A stretch of DNA of 64,000 nt from Elephas maximus indicus (GCF_024166365.1 NC_064839.1:40312378-40376377); one strand, 5' to 3'; shown: positions 1 through 10,564, counted from the stretch's first letter. Program-made: numbers and translations. Notes: generated by a model not told the origin, from the sequence alone.

Positions 1-50
1 AGAACTGGGCAGTGTTTTGTTCCATTGTACATGGGGTCTCCACGATGGCA
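1..50 (+). repeat. RTE-type LINE 3' end fragment
   Basis: The sequence gggcagtgttttgttccattgtacatggggtc matches the 3' end of the RTE copy at 22838-22890. It is cut by the window edge. Confidence 0.55.
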
Positions 51-137
51 ACAGGTATAGGTATTTAGGTAATTACAGTTGTTTATTTTGTCATTATTAG
101 AGACTATGATAATGATCATTCTTATAGGTATACAGTA

Positions 138-287
138 TAAACCCGTTGCCGTAGAATTGATTCCAACTCATAGCAACCCTGTAGGACGGAGCAGAACTGC
201 CCCATAGGGTTTCCAAGGAGCAGCTGGTGGATTCGAACTGGCGACCTTTTCGTTAGCAGCTAAGCTCTTAACCACCATCAGGGCTCC
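138..287 (-). repeat. AfroSINE (minus orientation)
   Basis: It starts with the tail aaacccgttgcc and ends with the head ccaccatcagggctcc. On the minus strand the tRNA-like B box is recognisable in ggttcgaat-type sequence. About 150 bp. Confidence 0.9.
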
Positions 288-901
288 AGGTATATAGTAT
301 ACTTGAGTTCAATTATTTTTATAGAATAAATTCGTAGAAATGGAATTCCCAGATCAGAGACTATGATGATTTATAAATTTGGTATTGCCAAATGACTCTC
401 TAGAAAGACTGTTTTGAGCACACTTACCAACAGTGCAGCAGAGTGCCTGTTTGCTCAAATTCTCTGCGATCCTTCAAACTCATCTTTTTAATCTTTGCTT
501 TTTAACCTAATAGGTGAAAAATACCTCACTTTAATATGCAAAGTTTTTCTTAATAAGGATGAACCATCTTTTCGTATTTGTTTTCCCTAACTCAAAAGTT
601 TCACGATGGTAGGATTTTTGTCTCTTGGTCTCTGCTGTATCCCAAGCATCAGAAAGAATCTGGTACATACTAGGCACATGATAAATATTTCTTGAGGGAA
701 TTTGTAATTCTTCTGAATGCTGCTTGTTCATATCCCTTTGCTTATTTTTCTATTGATGTTTATCTTTTTTTATGAAACTCTAGTGGTCCCTATAGCTTCA
801 CTTTTGGTATTTTCCCTATCCTCATACTAGGCTGAGTTCCTAGTAAGTGCTTAATAACTATGGAGGTGTTTTTAGTGGGTCACTATCTTCTGTTTCCTCA
901 G
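288..901. other. Intergenic, nothing recognised
   Basis: AT-rich sequence without a coding signal. A leader exon of the immunoglobulin-like pseudogene should lie here, and an ATG at 860 lies close to the V exon, but I cannot define a leader exon with confidence. Confidence 0.5.
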
Positions 902-1256
902 GTGCCTCAAATGTCTTCCTGCTCTCTCTGTTTCAGCCTCAGCCTTCTTGTGGGGAGCAGACAAGGCAATCCACAGATCTGGTGTGTGGTGCAGGGCTGC
1001 CCTGCCAGGGCCCATGTCTTATCTTGGTACCAGCAGCTGAAGGGGAGTGGGCCACCTTCCTGCTGAGTCAGCGGGCTTCCCCCCACCTATGGCTTAAGTG
1101 TGAATCCCCACTTCCTGGCAGAACTGGACCTGCCCTAGAATGGTGCCTGCCTCACTGTGAGCAATGCCAGCCCTGCTGAGGAGGGTATCTACTACTGTGC
1201 CATATGGTTTTCAGGCCAGTATATCTTTGGAGAGGGTACCTGTCTGCTCTACCAGG
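902..1256 (+). pseudogene. V-set exon with germline-joined J-like motif
   Basis: After gtttcctcag, one frame carries the V-domain landmarks: Cys at 983 (IWCVVQG), SWYQQLKG at 1022, then SNASPAEEGIYYCAIW with Cys at 1196, and YIFGEGTCLLYQ with FGEGT at 1226-1240. The Cys-to-Trp gap is 13 residues and the Trp-to-Cys gap 56, both normal for a V domain. The exon ends at the donor gtgagt (1257), phase 1. In-frame TGA (1064) and TAG (1136) interrupt it. An alternative acceptor exists at 936. Confidence 0.65.
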
Positions 1257-1833
1257 GTGAGTCCTAGGGTGTAGGGCACCACAGCCCCTAGTGTGTAGGG
1301 CTGCAGTGGAACAAGGGTGGTAGTAGGTTTGTAGAGAAAGGTGTAGGTGGTAGAGCCCCTCTGAAGGAAGCCTTGGTTGGTGGGGTGAAGGGAAGGAGAG
1401 AAGGATAGCTGGAGAAGTTGGACTGTTGACAGGGAAGAGGTTCAAGCTTTGTGCTCGGGGGACTGGCTCGGAGGGTTCGAGGACAGACATAGACACCTCA
1501 GATGCAGACTTTTAGACTCACAGGGGGAAGCCTAATCAAGAACATTAAGTCCATCCCCTTGCCCTGCTATATATAAAGGATAATAGAGGTCCTGAGGGAA
1601 GGTAGATGTGGAGAGACAAGCTCAGAGTCCATGCTCTGCTGAACAAGCCTCTGAACAAGCCTGGATAGTTGTGGGAGAAAAAAGTAGATTCTGGGAGAGG
1701 TGAAGAAAGGCAGAATCTCTGGGAGCTGGGAGGAAAAAGAGAACCTCCAGCAGGCCCAAGAAGGGGATACGGAGCTAAGTTGAAAGAGGCTGGTGGTGTT
1801 AGCTAATGTCCCTCTCCCCTTCATTCCCTACAG

Positions 1834-2128
1834 TGGAGGTGCAACCCCCTGCTCTCCGACCCCCCCGCCTCCCTGCCTCCGCAGCTGAGCCTGCTCATCT
1901 CAGCTGCTGGCCCTCCCTTCCTCACACTTCGTGTGGCTCTAGGACACCACCTTGCCCCTCTGAGGGTCTCCTGTGTCCTGAGACGCCAACACCAGGAGGA
2001 GGAGGACTTCACAGGGAGACTTGGGGACCCCATGGTCAGCTGGCTGCAGCTGCCTCAGGGGATGGCAGGGATATCTGGGCACCAGAGTTGGGTCTCAGAG
2101 GTTGTGCTGCCCCTGCCCTGGGACCAAG
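1834..2128 (+). pseudogene. C1-like exon of the same pseudogene
   Basis: The acceptor tcattccctacag (to 1833) continues from phase 1 as VEVQPPALRPP, and the donor gtgagt starts at 2129. The second half, in another frame, reads LRVSCVLRRQ, then DPMVSWLQLPQG and SWVSEVVLPLP, which resembles B, C and E strands of a C1 domain. A clear second domain cysteine is missing. The frame must change somewhere between about 1860 and 1960. Confidence 0.5.
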
Positions 2129-3015
2129 GTGAGTACACTGAGGACCAGGGGTTGTACTCTAGGCTTTCTCCTACATCTGTCCGGACCCAGAGATCCAAAA
2201 TCCACTCTCTGACTTTCTGATGACCCCTGGTTACCTGGAAGGCCAAACTAGGCATGGCTGTATGTGGCAAAGTACCTCTGGCTCTGCCTCTGTCTATGGG
2301 TGGCGCCTAGACTTGGATTTTGGAGCCTGTGCGGTGAAGTAGTGGGGCCAGATATCCACAAGGTCCTGATATCACTTGCCACTCCTGGATTCTCTGTTCT
2401 CTGGGAGTGAATGCCTGTTGATTTCCTTGTGGGGGTTACAGCAGAGAGTTATTTGAAGACCACCTGCTCTGTTCCAGGGTGCAGAGGGCCATAGATGAAC
2501 GGGAATGAGACTCATAAGAATAGTGGAGACATGCACCTTGGTATGGACTCCCCAGACACTGACCTGTGACCCCCTAGCTGGTGAAGCCATGGTTTTTGAC
2601 CTCTACTTTCACTGTCAGACTGATTCATGCAACACGTATTTATGGAGTACTAAGTATTTGTTAGGGCAGAGTGAACATTAGGGAGTCTAGAGGGCTAGGT
2701 CAGACACCGGACCAATGCTTAGGATGCAAGGGAAGATGTGCTAAGGATCCCAAGATAGGGACACAGAATATTCAGGGGTTCAGAGAAGAGAGGCACCCTC
2801 CCACTGGAGGACTGAGGGAGCTCCTATAGATGATGAAGACTTAGCACCGAGCCCTGGATTAATATCTGATAAAGTGTATTAGATCCAGGCAAGAGCACCT
2901 GGGTCTCGTCCTGGTTTTGCCCCCAACACCCTGTGGCCACTTGGGTGAGCGATTTTCCTTTCTGGGCCTCAGATCCACCCCCATACTACCACATCTGGTG
3001 CTGAGGCTACCAAAG

Positions 3016-3067
3016 CAAAACCAAACCCACTGCCATCGAGTCAATTCAGACTGATAGTGATCCTGAG
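3016..3067 (-). repeat. AfroSINE tail fragment
   Basis: caaaaccaaacccactgccatcgagtc followed by a degraded gactgatagtgatcct. It sits in the second intron of the pseudogene. Confidence 0.6.
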
Positions 3068-3289
3068 GCTACAGCAGGAACAAAACAGAAATCATCCCTG
3101 CCCTTACGGAACTTTAGTCTAACTTTTCTGTCTGTAAAAGAGGGAATAATACAGTCTCCAGGAGGACAAAGTGAGCAAGAGCGAGCTTTGGGAAGGTGAC
3201 AAAGGCGGGGGGAAGAGAAGGCCATGAAAATGTATTGTCAGGGGGGCTAGGCCCAACCTTTTATCCTGTGCTTGTTTCCTCTGCGGTAG

Positions 3290-3657
3290 AACACCAACAG
3301 ACCCTTAATGGTATGATCTACTGCTACCTGGGCCTGCTAGATGCTGCTTAGCTCTGTAACCTGATCCTGGTTGCTCTCTGGAAGAATCATTGTTCTTGGG
3401 TCCACCATCCAGACCCTCTCACCCAAGAGGGCCAAGGAGCAGCAGGTTCCAAGACAGCCAGGCAGAAGGCACACTCCTGCCAGGGCCCTGGAATACGACC
3501 ATCTAAGCCACAGCAACTTCCAAGTCCTCAGAACAGCTGCCTGTGCTACAGCTACTGCTTCCTTGTTCCAACCAGCTTCATCCTAGTCTACTGCCTGTTG
3601 TTACCCTCAGCTTCCCCTCTCTCTTCCCAAGTTTCTCCACAAATACAAGGAATTTGA
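3290..3657 (+). pseudogene. Connecting/hydrophobic and tail exon of the same pseudogene
   Basis: After cctctgcggtag the phase-1 frame reads E-HQQTLNGMIYCYLGLLDAA, TAG at 3349, then LCNLILVALWKNHC. The roughly 20-residue hydrophobic stretch followed by basic and polar residues looks like a transmembrane span with an Asp inside. The frame then stays open to TGA at 3655 and includes a second hydrophobic run near 3555-3610 (CFLVPTSFILVYCLLL). Confidence 0.5.
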
Positions 3658-4410
3658 AGAAACACTGTTACACTGTGGGTCGTTTCCAAGACTAGGGTCA
3701 ATAGCCCCCAGAAGAGGTCCTGTCAAGGAGTCTGTAGACTCCTGGGTTAGGTCAGTGGCACTCCCCGCTGACCCCCAAACCTAATGCAGGCTGAGGTTTT
3801 GGTTTGTCACACAGGTCCAAAAGCCAGTCTGACTGGTTAGAAGAAAAATACAGGCCAGGGCCAGGCATTCTTGTTTTGCTAATTAGCTATTTGTGAAAGC
3901 AAGATCTCCCCTCTGGACCTCATTTCTTCATTTAAGTGAGAGAGTTGGATGTTCTAAGGTTCTCCCTATTTTGGCTAAAATCTACTAGTTCGTAGTCTTT
4001 TTTTAGGACAAACCCCTCTGAGGACTGAAGTTGGCCAAGGATCTTTTTTCCAGAAAAATCTTCACATACAAAATTTAGGGGTGGGGGGCTTCATCTGGGT
4101 AGTATGTTCCCCATCCCTGCCAGGGCCTTTGGGGCTATAATGTCCACTTGTGGGCAGAGTGGAGCTGGGGTGAGAGAGCCACTTTTCCCTTGTGGTGACC
4201 AGGAGTCCAAACCTTGCAACCCCATTTCCCGAGCTTAGACTAAAGCAGGGTGGCCTCTCCAAGACTTTCAAGGGAGCGTATGGTATCAGATTCCTCATAT
4301 TCAGAGGCAGATGGCTGCCAAAAGCTCCCTAGACAGGATATTTACAGTTAGGACTCAGAAGGCTCACAAGTCTCTTCCTTTTTTCCTCTTCATCTTCTCT
4401 TAGCCTCTAT
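3658..4410. other. Intergenic stretch, nothing recognised
   Basis: Moderately GC-rich, with no splice-linked coding signal and no clear repeat. The open frame on the minus strand at 4062-4298 has no recognisable protein features. Confidence 0.5.
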
Positions 4411-4568
4411 ACAAAAACAAAAACCAAACCCGTTGCCCTTGAGTTGATTCTGACTCATAGCCATCCTACAGGACAGAGTAGAAATACCCCATTGGGTTTC
4501 TTAGGAGTGGCTGGTGGATTTGAACTGCCGACCTTTTGGTTAGCAGCCAAGCTCTTAACCACTGCACT
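4411..4568 (-). repeat. AfroSINE (minus orientation)
   Basis: Tail aaaaaccaaacccgttgccc, body with gactcatagccatcctacaggac, head gctcttaaccactgcac. The last few head bases are lost. Confidence 0.9.
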
Positions 4569-4594
4569 CTATACAAAGGGCTACCATATTATAA

Positions 4595-4809
4595 GGAGTC
4601 CCTGGATGGCACAAATGGTTAAGTGCTTGACTACCAGCCAAAAAATTGGTGGTTCAAGTCCACCCAGAGGTGTCTTGGAAAGCAGATCTGGTGATCTGCT
4701 TGCGAAAGGTCACACAGCCTTGAAAACCCTAGGGAGGAGTTCTACTCTGCATACATGGGGTCACCTTGAGTCAGAATTGACTCGATGGAAACCAACCACC
4801 ACCACCACC
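4595..4809 (+). repeat. AfroSINE, long subfamily (plus orientation)
   Basis: Head ggagtccctggatggcacaaatggttaag, extra internal segment gcagatctggtgatctgcttg absent from the short type, tail ttgactcgatggaaacc, then a (acc)n run. It is about 60 bp longer than the short type and lies next to a copy in the opposite orientation. Confidence 0.85.
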
Positions 4810-5494
4810 TCATAAGTGACAGCTGTTGATTTGTGTTCAGACAAGAAACCCTGGGTCCCAGGTTACTGTCTCTTTTGTTGAGAGTATTCTATTACTTGAA
4901 TCAGTACTGACATTACTACATGAAATCACTGGTAACATGAAAATCCCTTAAGCTGTTAATTTTTAACATCCAGATGCAAATTATCTTTCCCCAAAGTGAC
5001 AGAAAGCAGAAGAAAAGGCTCACAGTGAAGGTCACTGACCCCAGGGACTGGGCTGTTGGAATGGGGAGGAGGGGAATACAAAGGGAAACAGGAGAGCACT
5101 GAAACAAGTTCAGCCTAGTTCTGGGCCTTGATGGGGCAATAGAGACCAGGTTTGTCTACAGACAGAGGTTCCAGGTATGTGCTCTCCTCAGGAGGGAGCC
5201 TCAGGACATGAATCATTCTGGACACTTCAGCCTGAGAGTCAGAAACTGCAGATTCAACCTCTAGCTCTGCCACTAGCATACTGAAAACAACAGCATTGAG
5301 GTGCCCCTTCCTCAAAAAGCTCTATGGCCCTACTCTGCTTGACCTAAGTAGCCAAGAAGATGGAAAACCTTATCAGCAAGGTTTGTGAGCATCAGTAGGG
5401 GAGTTCACAGTCATTTTTATAGCTTTATAAACTTCTACTAGTAAAACAGATTATTGGGGATTCCTCCCAGTGACCAGAGAGAAGATTTAACAAG
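4810..5494. other. Intergenic gap between pseudogene side and GLG1 3' end
   Basis: No gene was recognised. A weak MIR-like stretch is possible at about 5215-5290 (ctctagctctgccactagc). The region marks the tail-to-tail junction. Confidence 0.45.
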
Positions 5495-5511
5495 TAAAAA
5501 CCTGCAAACTC

Positions 5512-5517
5512 TTTATT
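5512..5517 (-). terminator. GLG1: GLG1 polyadenylation signal AATAAA
   Basis: On the minus strand the sequence reads gaatttAATAAAgagtttgc. It lies about 4.9 kb past the stop codon, and cleavage is expected 10-25 bases further left. A second AATAAA near 6747-6752 could serve a shorter form. Confidence 0.7.
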
Positions 5518-8500
5518 AAATTCTCCCATTTCATCTGTACAGAAAAAAATGCACATTATGTTCAGAATCTCAGTAACATCTCAAAATTACACAGCATGAA
5601 CATGTAAAAACAAGGAACTGCCAGGATTTTGTACATAGAAAGGAAAACCATTTACAAAAGAGGTTTCATTTTACTTTCCTTTTTTCTTTCTCAAAAAAAA
5701 AAAAAAGTTAAAGGCCTAAGCGCTCACAGCATTTGCTGTGCAGTCTGTTTTCCTGCTTGGACTGACCCAGGACATTGTGCTGGGAGAAGCTGCTCAGGAA
5801 CCCCTCCTGTTGCCAGCCCTCCTGTCGGCACTGCATCCAGTGCACTGTAGTCTGGCTGGGACCTGCTCAAACCACCTGGCCTGTCTGGCATAGCGCCCTG
5901 CTGGGCTCTGGGGTCCAGATGTCAGTCCTCTTGGGGGAAAAGGCAAAAAGCAGAATATAGAGGCACTGTCTGAACTTCTCCTTGCCCAGGAAGATTTCCT
6001 TAACGTACCTCCCAAAACCCCTACTGTGCATCGTGGGGGATGATGGGGTAGGGAAAGGAGAGGACACCACCAGTCAGGATCCTTTCACACCCACTGAGTG
6101 GATAGTCCCACCTTTCTACTTCGATGAAAAACAATCCCTGGGTCCCCACAGTGATCTCACCAGATGGTTTGGGGGAGTCTGTCACCCTGAAGATTCAGTC
6201 TGGGCTTGCTAGTGATTTATCTGTTGTCTAAGGTCTGAGTGGAAAGGGGGATTTGCCCTAACATGTGACCTTGGCCCCAGTGGAGGGAGGAGGACCGAGG
6301 AGGAGTGTGGCTAGAGAAATGGTTAACTAAAGGCAGATGAGAGAGAGAGACAGGCCTGAACATCAGATCCTCTGGCACAAACCGTTTGGGAATCATAGAC
6401 TAGGGGTAAAGAGGCCAAGAATTAGGAGAAGAGAAAGAAGTATACCCAGAAGCCCAGGAGAAACTCAGCACTAGAATACTACATTTTATAATGTACATAG
6501 GTGCTACCCAAAAGGTGAGAAATAAAATGGAGCATTCTGATCTTTGAGGTTTTTCAAATTCTTAAGAATTTGAAATATAAGTAAACAGGCAAAATGTACA
6601 TACTTGAAAATGGCAGTCTTCTCTGTTCCATGGCCAAAATTTAGGTTGAATGTGCCAGGATTGTGTGGCTGGGTTGGTTGACTTTGCAGGTCCCTATTCA
6701 GCTTCCTTTTCCTTATCTGCTTACTTAGAATAAGTTATATGTAGCAAATGTTTATTTTTTTGTGTGTGGGAAAGGAATGGGAAGAGAAAACCTTTTCTCA
6801 GACTTGAGACCAGCTAAGAAATAAGGTCCCAAGAAGCAACTTACCTCTCCCCGGATGATTTCCATAGTGGGGATCTTTGGGATAGGGGCAGGACCAGAAA
6901 CCTGGGCTAAGGGAGGATGGGAGACATTTCCAGAAGTCTGGATATACAACAGCTGGGTACTTCTCTTCACCATTGGGTTCTTCTATTAGATGACTTTGGG
7001 AAACAGGAAGAAATGACATCTGCCAGTAATTTTCTGTTGCACCTCTAGGAAAGCAGTTTCCCTACTCCTGCAACCTTGAGCTGCTCACTGTTCCCCAGAA
7101 GACCAAGTTTCAGGATATGAGACAGTTAAAGGCCTACAATGGATTCTAGTCGCCACCTTGCTCACCGAACACAACTTAATCAGCCACCCCAGAATTCCCC
7201 TAGCTTCTAAGGGTGCGCTGGCTCAGAACAAGCTGACTGGATCCACAGAACTGGGGCTGTAACTGGAAGTGACAGCCAGAGGGTCTCCAGGGAATGCAGA
7301 GGAGGGGGCTTTCCCACTGGAGTGAACCCAAACCTTCGGGGTGGCTCCCATCTTGATGCTGCTTCCTGGGACAGCAGCAAAACAGAGCAAGACCGGGGGA
7401 CAGTGAGGTGAAAGCCTCACTCAGAGCTGCCCTTCTGTGGGAGCAGCTCTGTTTGAGGGGAAACAGTCTTGTTCTTGACATTTTGCTCAGATTTCTGATT
7501 TCCTGTACTGCAGTGCCTCCAGCCCAGGAGACTCCTGATGCCTCTGGAGTGTCGTGAGCACACTATGTGTAAGAGTCCCTGAGATACTGGAGTGAGCTGA
7601 CAAAGCTAGATGACAGTTACTGGGCAATGGTCATTTTCAGCAAACGCCTAGAGCCTTGAGCGAATCACTTGGCCTTGGCAAAAAAAACCCTACCTGCTAC
7701 TTATGTTATTATTCATGGGCTGGACTGCATGAGAAGAGATAAAGGCCAAAATCCATCATCAGCTCCTACACCAGGGTTATGCTTTCCTTTTCTTCCTAAT
7801 TCTCAACTAGTTGATTCATACCCTTGATTGACCTATGAGGCCAGTAACTGGAGGTGGTCCCAAACCTACTTTATCATGCCAAATGAGGTCCAGAATGGAT
7901 GTGGCTGGGCTGCCAGTTCAGATGGTGCTGGATCCCTTGGATTAGAACACCTGCTCAGGATGCTGCCTGGGGACTTTTAAGAACCTGTAACAGGAAACTA
8001 TTCCCAGGAAAACCAGTAGGATGGTGAAATTCTGTCTTGCAACAAGCAGTTGAATATACTACTAGAGTTATCACTTCTATGACAAATGTTTCATGAGCCT
8101 AATACCTTTTCAAATTTCCAAATCTGCTGCACACAACTAATGGAATCTTCTCTCAGTTAAAAAAGAACAAACCTATTGAGACACATTAGAACTATAGGAA
8201 TGCTTCACATATATATTGGGAGGGAGACAGCAGAGATGCAGCACGGCACCCCCTACCCTCATCAAGTGATGAACCCTAATCCTAGCCTGTAAACCATGCC
8301 AGACACGTCAGAGGGGGGCCTGCATTTAGATAACATTCCTGGTTCTCAATCAAACATTCCCAGTTCTCAATGCAAAGCCTCACCAGCCCCACCACCCAGA
8401 TGGGAGCCCCTGGAGAGGGAATATCTGGACCAGCTCAATTAAGTCCAGCAGTGGTGGTGACAGGGCATGCAGCATGTACTCCAAGAATTTCAAGTTTTAT

Positions 8501-10009
8501 GAGATTGAAGAATCCCAGGACAGTTACTGAGAATCAGGAAGCCCCTAGGAGCAGGGCCAAGGGGCCAAGCAGCTTAGCAGCTCCCCTCGGTGTGACGTAT
8601 TACCCTAAGCTGGGGGGGGGGGAGGGGGGACTGGATATATATAGCTGGCTTCTAGAACCTACTGCCTCCAGGGAAGGAGGCAAAAAAGAAGAAAACCATA
8701 GTATTCAAATGTACGTCAGTCAGGTGAGACAAGGAGTGATTTGGATCTGCTGACACACACTGACACGTTCCCCACCTTGAATGTGAACACATTTCAGGGA
8801 AGACAAATGTTGCTTTAGGTACCGCAGCATATGTGGACAGTGGCAGAGGTGAGGCAGGGGAAGGAAGGGCACCATGAATGGGCCTTGGTCTATGTGGACG
8901 GTTTTAGGCACGTGATTTGGAATACTTTGTGGACATCTAATAGGTTAATAAAATATATATTATATAAATATATCTCCTACTGTACATGCTGTCCTCTCTG
9001 TAGCCACTATGACTTTATGCCCCAGACTCATTCAAAGGTGTGCCAGAACTGAACCATGATGCCTGGACTCCTCCTTGTTTATACCCCAAACCTGTCCTCC
9101 CCAAACTGGGGGAATGAGGGAGAAAAGCCAGGAATATTGCTTCTACAAAGCTCAGGTTCTAGAAAGGCATTTAGCCAATGCCTAAGGGAGTGGGTATACA
9201 CAGCAAATGGATAGAAAGGAAAAAAAATGGAGAAAATCCTCCATCTTTTAATGTAATCACTTTCCACACCGTCTCCATGTAGGGGTAAAAAGGAGCTTGT
9301 CTTGAGCCTGCAGAAAGGTCAGGTGGGACTGCCAGCCACACCCTGAGACCATGCCATTATCTCTGACCTATATTTTAGCCTAAAAAATAAAGCAGAGTGA
9401 ATGGAACCTTCCTGCCCTGCCCCTCCCTCCATCCACGTGTCAAAGGAACCCTTCCTCCTAGTCAATGCCTATTGGTGAAGCTGAGGACTTTTGGAAGAAC
9501 TACCTCAGCAGGGTCAATCCAAACCCACTGGGGTCCTGCACTATCCTGGATAAGGAAGATCAATGGGATCCTGCTACCTGTAGAGAATCAGAATCCAGCC
9601 TGTCAGTACAGTTCAAGGGACTGATAAGCTTCATGAACTTTTGATCCTCTCCCCAACCCTTATGCTGTTGGCCTAGGGAGGCTCATGTTGTACTTCACTG
9701 AGGTGAGGAATCAGAGAAATACCCATGGCTTTGTGGTCTTCACCAGCAGTGGCTCTCCTAGAGTGGGAACTGAAGGCATTACTGTTTCAGCAGAAGAAAA
9801 GTGGACCCAGAGCAGGCTGGTTAGTGGTTTCCCACTCCTGGGTGATGTCCATAGCCTGAAATGGCCCAAAGGTGCTTTTGAGAAATGAGCAAGACATCCC
9901 AGTTAGAGCATACTGGGTAGTGTGCTTCCCCTCTAAAGTCCTGCCTTTACACAGTCACACACAAGACATAACCTCATTGCCCAAATTAAGCCTGGAGGAG
10001 ATGTGGTAC

Positions 10010-10017
10010 TATATACA
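10010..10017 (-). promoter_or_regulatory. Possible Pumilio-binding element in GLG1 3' UTR
   Basis: The minus strand reads TGTATATA, which fits the UGUANAUA consensus, about 380 bases after the stop codon. A single 8-mer is weak evidence. Confidence 0.3.
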
Positions 10018-10396
10018 TTTTTTTTCCTTTCTTTAAAAATTGCTTTCTTTTTTTTTGGTGGTTTTTAAAAAAAATCATGAGTTGCAGGTCAGGTGACTTG
10101 GTTCTGGAAGTACTGGTAGTTCTGTTGGTATGAGAAAGACTTGTCTACAGGCAGGTAACCCAAAGTTTGCCAACAAAGGCAGTAACTGAAGCGGCCAGCT
10201 GTTGATGCTGCACAAATGGCTGAGAACGAGGACATGGGTGACGTCTGAGATAGGACAATGCAGTGGATACCTGCTGCTGCTCTAACATGGGTGTTGCTGT
10301 CACCTCTTAGAAGCGTGAGGTGAGTAGGTACACTATACAGGAGGGCTGTACAAACTGGGCACTGGACAGGTAGTTCCTTTGGTGGTCAAGATGGCT

Positions 10397-10564
10397 CTAC
10401 CTGTCCTTGAGCTCTCGTGTCACTCGCTTGGTGATACGTCCACACATCAGGCCAATCAGGAACAATATGCAGATGCTCCCACTGATCACAGAGAGAATGT
10501 AGTTCTTTGATGGGGATGTCATCACTTGCATGGCGAGATCAGAGAAGCCATCTGCTGGGGCCAC
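10397..10564 (-). CDS. GLG1: GLG1 last coding exon: transmembrane span and cytosolic tail
   Basis: The acceptor tgtccttccag precedes [15 protein letters not shown]. After a short lumenal stalk comes the membrane span [19 protein letters not shown], then a basic tail [15 protein letters not shown] and TAG at 10397-10399. The exon has 55 codons and phase 0. The short basic tail is the region known to govern Golgi localisation of MG-160. The stop lies in a donor-like context, CAG|GTAGAG (see findings). Confidence 0.98.
   Translation of the reverse strand: MAPADGFSDLAMQVMTSPSKNYILSVISGSICILFLIGLMCGRITKRVTRELKDR

Larger units (their letters stand above)
902..3657 (+). pseudogene. Immunoglobulin-superfamily V(J)-C1-membrane type pseudogene, unassigned family
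   Basis: Three exon-like blocks line up on the plus strand with good splice sites: 902-1256, 1834-2128 and 3290-3657. Both joints are phase 1, as in immunoglobulin and T-cell-receptor genes. Block one is a V domain fused to a J-like FGEGT motif, block two has C1-like features, and block three has a hydrophobic stretch and tail. The gene is broken by TGA at 1064, TAG at 1136, TAG at 3349 and a net frame change inside block two (entry frame and exit frame differ). No RNA-copy signs such as intron loss or a poly(A) tail are visible, so it is an unprocessed, probably unitary relic. It ends tail-to-tail with GLG1, with about 1.8 kb between. The architecture resembles TCR/SIRP/tapasin-like receptors. 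I cannot name the family, and a rare functional form with recoding is not supported. Confidence 0.6.
5495..10396 (-). other. GLG1: GLG1 3' untranslated region (about 4.9 kb)
   Basis: This stretch follows the stop codon and runs to the AATAAA at 5512-5517. Its length fits the long GLG1 3' UTR of other mammals as I recall it. No interspersed repeat is obvious inside it, unlike the introns, which suggests constraint. It holds a 24-bp perfect palindrome at 6552-6575, a run of G on the plus strand near 8611-8628, an AT run (atatattatataaatat) near 8951, and one Pumilio-type UGUAUAUA at 10010-10017. Open frames here, such as 8370-8753, are not coding. The left end is inferred from the poly(A) signal. 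Confidence 0.8.

Noticed and set aside
1806-2132. Plus-strand frame of 108 codons taken as one intact exon
   Set aside because: Only its first part follows the phase-1 acceptor. The V-C-membrane phase chain leaves the exon in a different frame, so the open frame is not evidence of a working protein.
8370-8753. 127-codon open frame on the plus strand
   Set aside because: It lies antisense within the GLG1 3' UTR, with low-complexity composition, no domain and no splice partners.
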